NCBI GenBank assembly: GCA_965279255.1
Contig: OZ257146.1
Location: 3,534,001-3,598,000 of the forward strand
Origin: CAMFLJ01 sp965279255
GTDB lineage: Bacteria > Actinomycetota > Acidimicrobiia > Acidimicrobiales > Acidimicrobilacustridaceae
DNA length: 64,000 nt
Direction: 5' to 3'
Shown: positions 26,211 through 34,147 of the stretch, in pieces
Numbering within the stretch: position 1 is the first letter of the stretch
How the letters are laid out: each line of letters starts with the position of its first letter
Notes under the pieces: generated by a model
What the model was told of the DNA's origin: nothing
What the model saw: only the letters and a program-made list of their open reading frames with translations
Database searches by the model: none
Made by a program: the position numbers and the translations under genes

Positions 26211-27206
26211 GTGACCTCGACCCACAACCCCCCGATGCGATCCCGGGACCGTGTCCGGCTGACCGCGTTCGGGACGGTCGTGCTGCTCGCGCTCGTGCTC
26301 GGGTCGTGCTGGGTCAACCAGAGCAACATCGCCATCGCCGACCGGGTGAACCCCTCGGCCGAGGTCGTCATCGCCCGCCAGTCGCTCGACGTCGCCTACG
26401 GGCCCGACGCGGCTCAGCTCCTCGACGTGTACGCCCCCGCCGGCACAACCCGGGGCACCATCGTCTACCTCCACTCGGGCGGCTGGACCGGCGGCTCGAA
26501 GGCCGTGGTCCCTCCGGTCATCTTCCAGCAGCTCAACCGGGGATGGGCGGTCGTGTCGGTCGACTACCGCCTCGCCGGATCGCCCGGGGTGCAGGCGCCC
26601 CAGCTGGTGGCCGACGTCGACCGGTCGATCCGGTACCTCAAGGCCAACGCCGCCGCCCTGCAGATCGACACCTCGACCGTCGTCACCGCCGGCTGGTCGG
26701 CCGGCGGGCAGCTGGCCCTCATGGCCGCCCTCGCCCCCGGCTTCCAGGTCGACCCCGACCTCCCCGCCGAGCTGGCCGCGGTCGACCCGAAGGTCGACGC
26801 CGTCGTATCGATGGCCGCCACCGCCGACCTGACCACCTGGGCCGGTGCCAACCCCGTGGGGCTGAGCTCGGTGGAGACGTTCCTCGGCTGCTCGACCGAC
26901 GGGCCCGACGCCCTCGCCGCCTGCGACCCGTACACCCCGCTGCTCTACAGCCCCGTGTTCCGGGCCGGCTTCTCGGCCATGCTCGGGTTGCCGCTCCCGC
27001 CCGCCTACATCGCCTACGGCGCCGACGACCCGATGGTGCCGATGCTCACCCAGGGCCTCCCCCTCTCCGAGGCGTGGACCGCGGCGGCCGGCGACCGCAC
27101 CACCTACGTCGACGTGCCCCCGACCGGCGGCCACGACGTGCCGGCGGGGATGAACAAGACGGTCTTCGACTCCTGGCTCACCAAGGTGGCGACCCGCAGC
27201 TTCTGA
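26211..27206 (+). CDS. Secreted/lipid-anchored alpha/beta hydrolase (esterase)
   Basis: 331 residues, GTG start after CGGAAGGACC. Signal segment FGTVVLLALVLGSC ends in a lipobox-like LGSC, suggesting a lipoprotein. Catalytic landmarks: YLHSGGW oxyanion motif, TAGWSAGGQLAL nucleophile elbow, YGADDPMVP acid region and TGGHDVP histidine. HSL/BD-FAE-like fold. Acts outside the membrane on unknown esters. Located alone between a gap and the RecQ-like gene. Confidence 0.8.
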   Translation: MTSTHNPPMRSRDRVRLTAFGTVVLLALVLGSCWVNQSNIAIADRVNPSAEVVIARQSLDVAYGPDAAQLLDVYAPAGTTRGTIVYLHSGGWTGGSKAVVPPVIFQQLNRGWAVVSVDYRLAGSPGVQAPQLVADVDRSIRYLKANAAALQIDTSTVVTAGWSAGGQLALMAALAPGFQVDPDLPAELAAVDPKVDAVVSMAATADLTTWAGANPVGLSSVETFLGCSTDGPDALAACDPYTPLLYSPVFRAGFSAMLGLPLPPAYIAYGADDPMVPMLTQGLPLSEAWTAAAGDRTTYVDVPPTGGHDVPAGMNKTVFDSWLTKVATRSF

Positions 27207-27317
27207 ACCCCGGAGCCGGTCGAGCCAGCCGGGTCGAGGTCGGGGAACGTCGTCGGGGGACGTGATCGAGGGACGTGGTCGACGGTCGAGGACGCGGGCG
27301 CTGTCACAGGGCGTCCG

Positions 27318-27323
27318 TAGGGT
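27318..27323 (+). promoter_or_regulatory. -10 element (TAGGGT) upstream of the RecQ-like gene
   Basis: TAGGGT would start transcription near 27330, giving a leader of about 50 bases with GGAG before the ATG at 27381. Just upstream are imperfect direct repeats GGGACGTGATCGA/GGGACGTGGTCGA. Confidence 0.35.
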
Positions 27324-27380
27324 GGAGGCCGATCGTGACCGTTGCGGCCACCTCGACACCCTGCTGATCCGGAGCCCTTG

Positions 27381-29468
27381 ATGGCCACGACCACCTCCCA
27401 CGCCGACCTCGAAGCCCTCGCCGACACGCACCTCGACCGGGTCATCGCCGCCATGGCCGGCCCCGACGCAACCCCGCGCGACGACCAGCGCGCCGCGGTG
27501 AAGGCCCTCGTCGCCGACCGCAACCGGGTGCTCGTCGTGCAGGCCACCGGGTGGGGCAAGTCCGCCGTCTACTGGGCGGCCACCTCGGCGCTGCGGGCCG
27601 ACGGCTCGGGACCCACGTTCGTGATCTCGCCGCTGCTGGCGCTGATGCGCGACCAGATCGACGCCGCCGGCCGGGCCGGGCTGAAGGCCGCCACCATCAA
27701 CTCCGCCAACGTCGACGACTGGGACGCCACCCTCGAGGCCCTCGGCCGCGACGAGCTCGACGTGCTGCTCATCTCTCCCGAGCGCCTGGCCAACCCCAAG
27801 TTCGCCCGGCAGGCCACCGCCATGCTGGCCAAGGCCGGGCTGATCGTGATCGACGAGGCCCACTGCATCTCCGACTGGGGCTTCGACTTCCGCCCCGACT
27901 ACCAGCGCATCTCGCGCATCCTCACCCACCAGGCCGACTCCGGCGTGCCGGTGCTGGCCACCACTGCCACGGCCAACGAGCGCGTCACCAGAGACGTCGC
28001 CGGGCAGCTCGGCGACGACACCACCGTGCTGCGCGGCACCCTCGCCCGGTCGTCGCTGCAGCTGGCGGTGATCGACGGCCTCGGCCCGCTCGAGCGCTAC
28101 GCCTGGGTCGACTCCGCCCTGCGCACCCTCGTCGGCTCGGGCATCGTCTACGTGGCCACCGTGGCCGAGACCGAGCGGCTCTCGTCGTTCCTGCGCCACC
28201 GCGGCCACGACGTGCTCCCCTACTCCGGCCAGCTCGACCCGGCCGACCGCGCCCGCACCGAGGACGCGCTGCGGGCCAACGAGGTCAAGGCCGTCGTGGC
28301 CACCTCGGCGCTGGGCATGGGCTACGACAAGCCCGACCTCGCCTTCTGTCTCCACCTCGGCTCCCCCGACTCGCCCGTCGCCTACTACCAGCAGATCGGC
28401 CGAGCGGGCCGGGCCCTCGACGATGCCGTGGTGGTGCTCCTGCCCGCCGAGACCGACGAGCGGCTGTGGGAGTACTTCGCCACCGCCTCCATCCCCAAGC
28501 GCGACGAGGTCGTCGCCGTCATGGCCGCCCTCGACGACGAGCGGGCCCCGATGAGCGTGCCCGCCCTCGAGTCGGCCACCGGCCTGCGCCGCGGGCGCAT
28601 CGAGCAGCTGCTGCGGGTCGTCGCCGTCGACGGCGTGGTCGAGCGGGTCGACGGCGGCTGGGTCTCCACGGGCGCCGGCTACACCCACGACCAGGCCAAG
28701 TGGGACGAGGTCCGCCAGGTGCGGGCCCGCGAGGCCGACATCATGCGGGCCTACGCCCGAGGCCGTGGCTGCCTGATGATGTTCCTGCAGCAGGCCCTCG
28801 ACGACCCCAACCCGGAGCCGTGCGGGCGGTGCTCGGTCTGCACCGGTGAGCTGCCCGAGCCCGGGCGCGAGCTCGACCCCGCCGACATCGAGGCCGCCCG
28901 CACCTTCCTGCGCGGCGCCGACGTCGTCATCGACCCCCGCAAGCGCTGGCCCGGCGGCGTGGCCCGCAAGGGCACCATCGTCGGGTGCGAGCCGGGCCGG
29001 GCCCTGGTGTTCGCCGACACCCCCGGCTGGGGCGAGGCCATCGCCTCGCTGTCGGGGCGCGACCAGCCGTTGAGCGACGAGATCGTCGACGGCATGGTCA
29101 AGGTGCTGTCGCGCTGGAAGGGCAGCTGGGCAGCCCGACCGGTCGCCATCGTGCCCATGCCGTCACGCCGGTTCCCCGTGCGGGTCCACGACCTGGCCGA
29201 GCGCATCGGCGCCATCGGCAAGCTGCCGGTCATCGACGCGTTGACCGTGTCCGGTCCACCGCCGCCGGCCGACACCGCGGCCAAGCCCCGCGTCGAGCAC
29301 CTGCTGGGCAGCCTGTCGCTGCTCGACGGCGTCAGCCTCCCGGCCGGGCCGGTGCTGCTCGTCGACGACACCTACCGCTCGGGGTGGACCATGACCGTCG
29401 CCGCCGCCCTGCTGCGCGACGCCGGCGCATCGGCCGTGCTCCCCCTCGTCGTCCACCAGCTCCCGTAG
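27381..29468 (+). CDS. RecQ-family ATP-dependent DNA helicase fused to a phosphoribosyltransferase-like domain
   Basis: 695 residues from ATG 27381; a further in-frame TTG upstream has no ribosome site. Helicase part: Walker A ATGWGKS (55-61), ISPLLALMRDQI, Walker B IDEAHCISDWG (DEAH at 158-161), TTATANERV, and motif VI QQIGRAGR. Zinc-binding Cys of the RecQ-Ct region are present as GCLMMF and CGRCSVC. The C-terminal ~150 residues are a type I PRTase: PVAIVPMPSRRFPVRV and the PRPP-loop VLLVDDTYRSGWTM. Likely acts in DNA repair; the PRTase part might bind a nucleotide rather than react. Convergent with the HTH_42 gene, 35 bases apart. Confidence 0.85.
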   Translation: MATTTSHADLEALADTHLDRVIAAMAGPDATPRDDQRAAVKALVADRNRVLVVQATGWGKSAVYWAATSALRADGSGPTFVISPLLALMRDQIDAAGRAGLKAATINSANVDDWDATLEALGRDELDVLLISPERLANPKFARQATAMLAKAGLIVIDEAHCISDWGFDFRPDYQRISRILTHQADSGVPVLATTATANERVTRDVAGQLGDDTTVLRGTLARSSLQLAVIDGLGPLERYAWVDSALRTLVGSGIVYVATVAETERLSSFLRHRGHDVLPYSGQLDPADRARTEDALRANEVKAVVATSALGMGYDKPDLAFCLHLGSPDSPVAYYQQIGRAGRALDDAVVVLLPAETDERLWEYFATASIPKRDEVVAVMAALDDERAPMSVPALESATGLRRGRIEQLLRVVAVDGVVERVDGGWVSTGAGYTHDQAKWDEVRQVRAREADIMRAYARGRGCLMMFLQQALDDPNPEPCGRCSVCTGELPEPGRELDPADIEAARTFLRGADVVIDPRKRWPGGVARKGTIVGCEPGRALVFADTPGWGEAIASLSGRDQPLSDEIVDGMVKVLSRWKGSWAARPVAIVPMPSRRFPVRVHDLAERIGAIGKLPVIDALTVSGPPPPADTAAKPRVEHLLGSLSLLDGVSLPAGPVLLVDDTYRSGWTMTVAAALLRDAGASAVLPLVVHQLP

Positions 29469-29503
29469 GCCGTCCCACACGACTGCCCAGGCCGGGCCGG
29501 AGC

Positions 29504-30679
29504 TCAGTTCTCGACTGCCACGGCGGCCAGGTTCACGCCGCGGAAGGCGGCGAGGCGCTCGGCCTCCACGTCGATCGCGGCCCGTCGGGCCTTCGTGAGC
29601 GTGGCCCACGGCTCCAGCCGGAGGGTGAAGGCCTTGCCCGAGGTCTTGGGCCGCCACACCCCGACGATCTCGCCGTCGGCCAGCACCGCGCCCGGTCGAC
29701 CGAGCACCGGCCACAGCGCCTTTCGGCGCGCCGGGTCGGGCACGACGAGCTCGCGGTCGCGGCCCTGCAGGAAGGCGTCGTAGGGGCCGACCAACCGCAC
29801 GGCCACGTCCGCCGCCCGGGGACGATCGGCCGCGACCAGCAACGACGCGAGCTCATCGCGCAGGACCGACTTCGTCGTCCGCCCACCCCCGGCGGCGTCC
29901 TCGACCTCCACCTCGACGACGTCGGCGGGCCAGTGGGCGGCCACGTCCCTGGCGGACGCGTCGAGGAAGGTCGCCACCTCCTTCGGCGTGGCCGGGCCCC
30001 AGAAGCGCAGGGCGCCCCGCACGACGTCGAACCTCTCGTCCGCCTCGTCGGCGAGGTGGCCGAACCGGTTCGGGGTCAGCCCCTCCACCCGGCGCAGCAC
30101 CGGAGGCGAGGTACCGGCCTCGAGCTCGAGGCCGGCCTGGAGCGCGGCGAGGCGGAACGGCATCTCGTAGATGTGGATGGCATCGCACGGTCGACAGAAG
30201 CGGAGGTGCTCCTCGCCCAACACCGCGTTGAGCCCGCCGGACACGTCGCCCTTCACCGTCGGCGACACCACGAGCTCCCGCTCGCGGTCGACGACCTCCC
30301 GCAGCGCGTCGAGCACCGGCACCCCGGCGGCCTTGAGCGGCTTCGAGGCGTCGAAGATCCGCTTGGCGGCGTCGGCCTCCGACCACGGCGCGGTCGCCAC
30401 CGCCACCGCGGCGAGGTCGGCCCGTCGGTAGGCGTGGGGGGCGGCGCGCAGGGTCCAGGCCAGCGCGATCTCGTCGGCCACCTCGGCCAGCGAGGTGAGG
30501 TTCACACCCCGCACGGCGAGGGCCCACGCCGCGCCGTCGGGCCCCGTGTCCTGCACGCCGAGGTCGAGGAGGTCGACATCGGTCGGCCCCGCCGCCGAGC
30601 CCGGGGCCCGGTCGAGCTGGTGGCGGCGGAACCGGTGGCGCAGCACCTGCTCCCTGCTCACGACGTGCTCGGCCACCAC
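29504..30679 (-). CDS. Winged-helix DNA-binding protein, HTH_42 (AlkZ/YcaQ-like), copy 1
   Basis: 391 residues, GTG start after GGGAGGAG. Fits PF06224: N-terminal part with DLGVQDTGPDGAAWAL, a middle winged-helix (FWGPATPKEVATFLD), and the C-terminal beta portion LVGPYDAFLQGRDRELVVPD followed by PGAVLADGEIVGVWRPK. In AlkZ-like glycosylases the catalytic pair is Q-x-Q; here the corresponding place reads Q-D-T (Gln43, Asp44, Thr45), so the second Gln is missing. It may be a divergent glycosylase or a non-catalytic DNA binder. Compare the copy at 45057. Confidence 0.75.
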   Translation of the reverse strand: MVAEHVVSREQVLRHRFRRHQLDRAPGSAAGPTDVDLLDLGVQDTGPDGAAWALAVRGVNLTSLAEVADEIALAWTLRAAPHAYRRADLAAVAVATAPWSEADAAKRIFDASKPLKAAGVPVLDALREVVDRERELVVSPTVKGDVSGGLNAVLGEEHLRFCRPCDAIHIYEMPFRLAALQAGLELEAGTSPPVLRRVEGLTPNRFGHLADEADERFDVVRGALRFWGPATPKEVATFLDASARDVAAHWPADVVEVEVEDAAGGGRTTKSVLRDELASLLVAADRPRAADVAVRLVGPYDAFLQGRDRELVVPDPARRKALWPVLGRPGAVLADGEIVGVWRPKTSGKAFTLRLEPWATLTKARRAAIDVEAERLAAFRGVNLAAVAVEN

Positions 30680-30814
30680 GACTCCTCCCGCTCAGCCACT
30701 CCGGCACCCGACTCCGGCACCCATCCTGCCAAGCCCGTGGGTCGATCGAGCGCGGGCGCCCCGGGGTGACCGCGCCGGCCGCGCCGCCGCGCCGACCGGC
30801 TGGGCCGTCGGGCG

Positions 30815-33238
30815 CTACAGGCCGAACGACCCGAGGGCGTCGTTCACCCGGGCCCAGGTGCGGTTGGTGACGGCCACGGCGTGGCTCACGGCCCGGTCGG
30901 CTTCATCGGCCTCGTACGCCGACGTCGGCAGGATCACCACGGCCTCGGCCTCGGTGCTGCCGGGGTCACTGCGGATCAGCACCAGGTCGGTGAACCCGGC
31001 CGGGACCTGCACCGAGCGACCGGCGCCGGGAGCCATCCACGGCACGGCGGTGAGCGAGCCGGTGTCGCTGCCGGCCTCGACCGTGGTGGCGGCGAACGGG
31101 TTGTAGGTGACCGGCCGCCACACCCTGAGACCCCACGGCAGGCGGTACTCGCTGCGGGTGCCCTCCACCTTCTGGATGTCGAACGTGGTCACCTGCGTGC
31201 CCTCGATGCGGCGGAGCTCGCCGCCGACCGACAGCAGGGGCACGCGAGCCACCACCATCGACGACGGGTCGGGCAGGCGCCGCTGGAGGTTGATCAGCAG
31301 GATCAACAGGCCGAGCGGCACGAGCGCCGACAACAGCACGATGATGAAGCTGTAGAGCCCGATGGTGGCGGCGTCTGCCGCCTTGACCAGGGAGAACGAC
31401 GGCAGCTCGACCTGGCCGGTGGAGACCACGAGGTCCTCGGGCGCGCCGACCGGCCGGTGGGTCACCGTGTAGGGCACGGCCATCTGCACCGTGGCGTTCT
31501 CGGCGGTGGTGACCACCACCGAGGCGTTGACCTCGAAGGGCTCGCCCGCTGGATGGCACGCCAGCGGCTCGGACGCCGTGAGGCTCGCCGACCCGGAGCT
31601 CGAGAGGGGCTGGCCGAACTGGATGCACACGACGCCGTCGAGGATCGGCGCGCCCTCGGGAAGGGGGGCCGGCACCACACCGATGCGACCCCCGAAGGTG
31701 CCGGTGCCCTCGAAGCGGGTCGGGCCGCTCCAGGCCACGCGGGGCGGCGCCATGGAGGCGCCCTCCTCGACGTTCGACGAGGCGGTGACGAGCGTGCCCC
31801 AGCCGGTGGCGCTGGCGGTCACCACGACGACCGGCACCTGCTCGACCGGGCCGGGCACCTCGACCTGCCAGGTGCGGCCGTCGGCGTCCCAGCTGATCGG
31901 CGTGTCGACGCCGTCGACCGTGGCGGTCATCCCCACCACGTCGGGGCCGAGGCGGGCGGCGGGGTCGGACACGCTGCCGGCTCCGGCACCCACGCCGAGC
32001 ACCGCCCACGAGAGGGCGGTCGAGTCGGCCTTCGGCTCGATGCGCTGCGAGCCCACCGGCACGATCGAGGCCGAGAGGTCGGCGTAGCACGCACCCACCG
32101 CCGAGCCGTCGGCCGCGGCCGCGCTCACCGTGGGGCCGGGCGGGGCGCCACCCGCGGCAGGCAGCACCCAGGTCACGAAGCCGGTGCCGGAGGCGAGCTG
32201 CTGGCCGCCGGACGTGACCACGAGCTGCTGGTCGACCGAGGCGCCCCGCACGGTGACGGCCCGCACGAGCGGCGACGGGAAGCCGGCGGAGAGGGCCGGG
32301 CACCCGACGTCGACCCGACCGAGGGCGATCTGGCCCTGGGCGAAGAACTCGTTCGCCAGCGTGTTGGCGTTGGTGGCCTCGACCCGGCCGCCGGGCACGG
32401 CGCACCCGTCGTTGGCGTCGCCGCCGAGCAGGCGGTCGATCACGGGCGCGGTGGCCTCGCGATCACGACGTTCGGCCTCGCTCTCGGCACCGCCGCTGCG
32501 GAGGTCGACCAACTGCACCACGAAGCCGGCCTGGCGGATCTGCTGGGCGAGCGGCGCCGGCAGCAGGCTCGTCCCGGGCAGGCCCCCGCAGACCTCGCCG
32601 ACGAGCTCGCCGACGATGACGTCGCGGTTGACGGAGGTCGTGTAGCCGGCGACACCGGGGGCGTCGGGCTGGTCGATGCTGTAGGCCCCGTCGGTGAACC
32701 ACACCATGCGCTTGCACGCCGACGGCAGGTCGGTGATGTTCTGGAAGTGGCGCACGGCGAAGCCCAGGGCGAGCACGTAGTCGGTGTTGAGGTCGGTCTC
32801 CCGGTCGGCGAAGGGCCGCACGATCTCGACCGCGTCGGTGATGCCCCCCGGGAGCGTGGCCCTCCCGACCTCGACGGCATCGGTGCCGAAGGCGGCGACG
32901 GTGACGTTCACGGTCGGGCCGCCCGCCTCGGCCGACGAGGCCAGGCTCTTCAGCAGCACCTCGGCCGCCGCCACCCGCTCGTCGCGCGGGTCGGTGCTCT
33001 TCAGGCTGGCCGACTGGTCGATTATCAACAGCACCTCGACGCGCGGGCAGCCCTGGCCGGCGGCGGTCGTCGACTGGGCGCCCGCGCGGCCGGCGCCGAG
33101 GCCCATGACGCCGAGCAGGGCGCCGGCGAGCACGAGCACCACCAGGCCGACCCCGGCCGACCGGCGAGGGCCGCGAGGGCTGCGGCGCGGGGCCTGACCC
33201 GAACGGTGACCGCCGAGCCGGCGGGCGGGGGTGCTCAC
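30815..33238 (-). CDS. Von Willebrand factor A domain membrane protein
   Basis: 807 residues from a GTG at 33238 overlapping the upstream stop by four bases. Arg-rich N-terminus, signal/anchor helix (about 29-52), then a vWA domain with the MIDAS motif LIIDQSASLKS (Asp74, Ser76, Ser78) and VWFTDGAYSID. A long extracytoplasmic beta-rich region with paired Cys follows, then a helix GLYSFIIVLLSALVPLGLLI near 640-660 and a cytoplasmic C-terminal domain. Such architecture suggests metal-dependent protein binding at the cell surface. No MoxR ATPase is near. Partner is the small membrane protein at 33235. Confidence 0.8.
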   Translation of the reverse strand: MSTPARRLGGHRSGQAPRRSPRGPRRSAGVGLVVLVLAGALLGVMGLGAGRAGAQSTTAAGQGCPRVEVLLIIDQSASLKSTDPRDERVAAAEVLLKSLASSAEAGGPTVNVTVAAFGTDAVEVGRATLPGGITDAVEIVRPFADRETDLNTDYVLALGFAVRHFQNITDLPSACKRMVWFTDGAYSIDQPDAPGVAGYTTSVNRDVIVGELVGEVCGGLPGTSLLPAPLAQQIRQAGFVVQLVDLRSGGAESEAERRDREATAPVIDRLLGGDANDGCAVPGGRVEATNANTLANEFFAQGQIALGRVDVGCPALSAGFPSPLVRAVTVRGASVDQQLVVTSGGQQLASGTGFVTWVLPAAGGAPPGPTVSAAAADGSAVGACYADLSASIVPVGSQRIEPKADSTALSWAVLGVGAGAGSVSDPAARLGPDVVGMTATVDGVDTPISWDADGRTWQVEVPGPVEQVPVVVVTASATGWGTLVTASSNVEEGASMAPPRVAWSGPTRFEGTGTFGGRIGVVPAPLPEGAPILDGVVCIQFGQPLSSSGSASLTASEPLACHPAGEPFEVNASVVVTTAENATVQMAVPYTVTHRPVGAPEDLVVSTGQVELPSFSLVKAADAATIGLYSFIIVLLSALVPLGLLILLINLQRRLPDPSSMVVARVPLLSVGGELRRIEGTQVTTFDIQKVEGTRSEYRLPWGLRVWRPVTYNPFAATTVEAGSDTGSLTAVPWMAPGAGRSVQVPAGFTDLVLIRSDPGSTEAEAVVILPTSAYEADEADRAVSHAVAVTNRTWARVNDALGSFGL

Positions 33239-33618
33239 CGACGAGCCACCGCTTCGGCCACGAGGAACGCCCCCGCCGAACCGGCCACCCAGCCGGCCAC
33301 GGCGAGCACCGCGGCGACCGTGCGCGGCTTCCACGCCGGCTCCTCGTAGGAGCCGGTGGAGCGGCGCACCGAGTCGAGCAGGCCGAACCAGGCGAAGATC
33401 AACAGCCCCAGCACGGCGCCGAACACCCAGGCCAGGGCGGCGGGCCCCGAGATCTCGTCGGTCTGCCCGGCGTCCTCGCCGATGGCGTAGGCCACCAGCC
33501 CGACGGCCGTGAGGGCGGTGAGCGCGAGCATCACGACCGGGATGAGCGGCGTGCGGGCGACCTCGGGCTCGTCGTCCCAGTCGACCGAGCCCGGCGACGG
33601 CGTGAGCAGATCGGTCAT
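33235..33618 (-). CDS. Small three-helix membrane protein
   Basis: 127 residues, ATG after GCGAGGTGACCC. Helices near 24-45, 60-80 and 103-124 (LIPVVMLALTALTAVGLVAY; ALAWVFGAVLGLLIFAWFGL; VAAVLAVAGWVAGSAGAFLV). First gene of a two-gene operon with the vWA protein; the GTGA overlap implies coupled translation and possibly a membrane complex. No family recognised. Confidence 0.75.
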   Translation of the reverse strand: MTDLLTPSPGSVDWDDEPEVARTPLIPVVMLALTALTAVGLVAYAIGEDAGQTDEISGPAALAWVFGAVLGLLIFAWFGLLDSVRRSTGSYEEPAWKPRTVAAVLAVAGWVAGSAGAFLVAEAVARR

Positions 33619-34012
33619 CGGGTCACCTCGCCCGTCGTCGTCGGCATCGTGGGAGCCGGGTCAGGCGTCGCGCCCGGCGCGCGACCGAGCACTATCGGTG
33701 CCGATCCCTCCCGACTGCGGGGCGCCACGAAGACCACGGTGAACCACCTGCCTGCTGAGCGGACCGCCGGATGTCCGGGGCCCAGGTCATCCCGCCGCCG
33801 GCACGGAGGGTAGTGGCCGGCGCCTGTGGTGTCATCGACACCGACAGTTTCGGGCCAGACGACCCGACCGGTTCTCCCGCCTCGATCCTCATGTCTGGCC
33901 ATCGGGACGCCGATGGACCAGGAACCACTGCAGTCCGGCCGGTCCCTCCGGCCACTGACGGCAGCGGGGGTGCCACGGTCCGGCACCTCACGGCTGCAAG
34001 ACTCGGAACCCG
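33619..34012. other. Non-coding gap between the vWA operon and recD
   Basis: About 390 bases with no ORF that resembles a protein family. Reading frames here overlap recD or lack ribosome sites. Presumably carries the promoter of the vWA operon, but I see no clear -10. Confidence 0.4.
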
Positions 34013-34120
34013 ATGCACCACATGCCTCCCACCCTGCGCCGCGCCGCCCTCGTCGTGTCGACCTCCATCGGAGCCGCCACGCTCATGTGGGCCATCTCGA
34101 TCGTCGCCAACCGGGCCTGA
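34013..34120 (+). CDS. Possible small membrane peptide
   Basis: 35 codons from ATG 34013 (or 32 from 34022): MPPTLRRAALVVSTSIGAATLMWAI-type sequence with a basic start and one hydrophobic helix (ALVVSTSIGAATLMWAISIV), ending ANRA. Only a weak GGAAC ribosome site. Convergent with recD. Offered tentatively because the composition looks like a real single-pass peptide. Confidence 0.25.
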   Translation: MHHMPPTLRRAALVVSTSIGAATLMWAISIVANRA

Positions 34121-34147
34121 CCCCGAGCACGACTCGGACCGGTCTGA

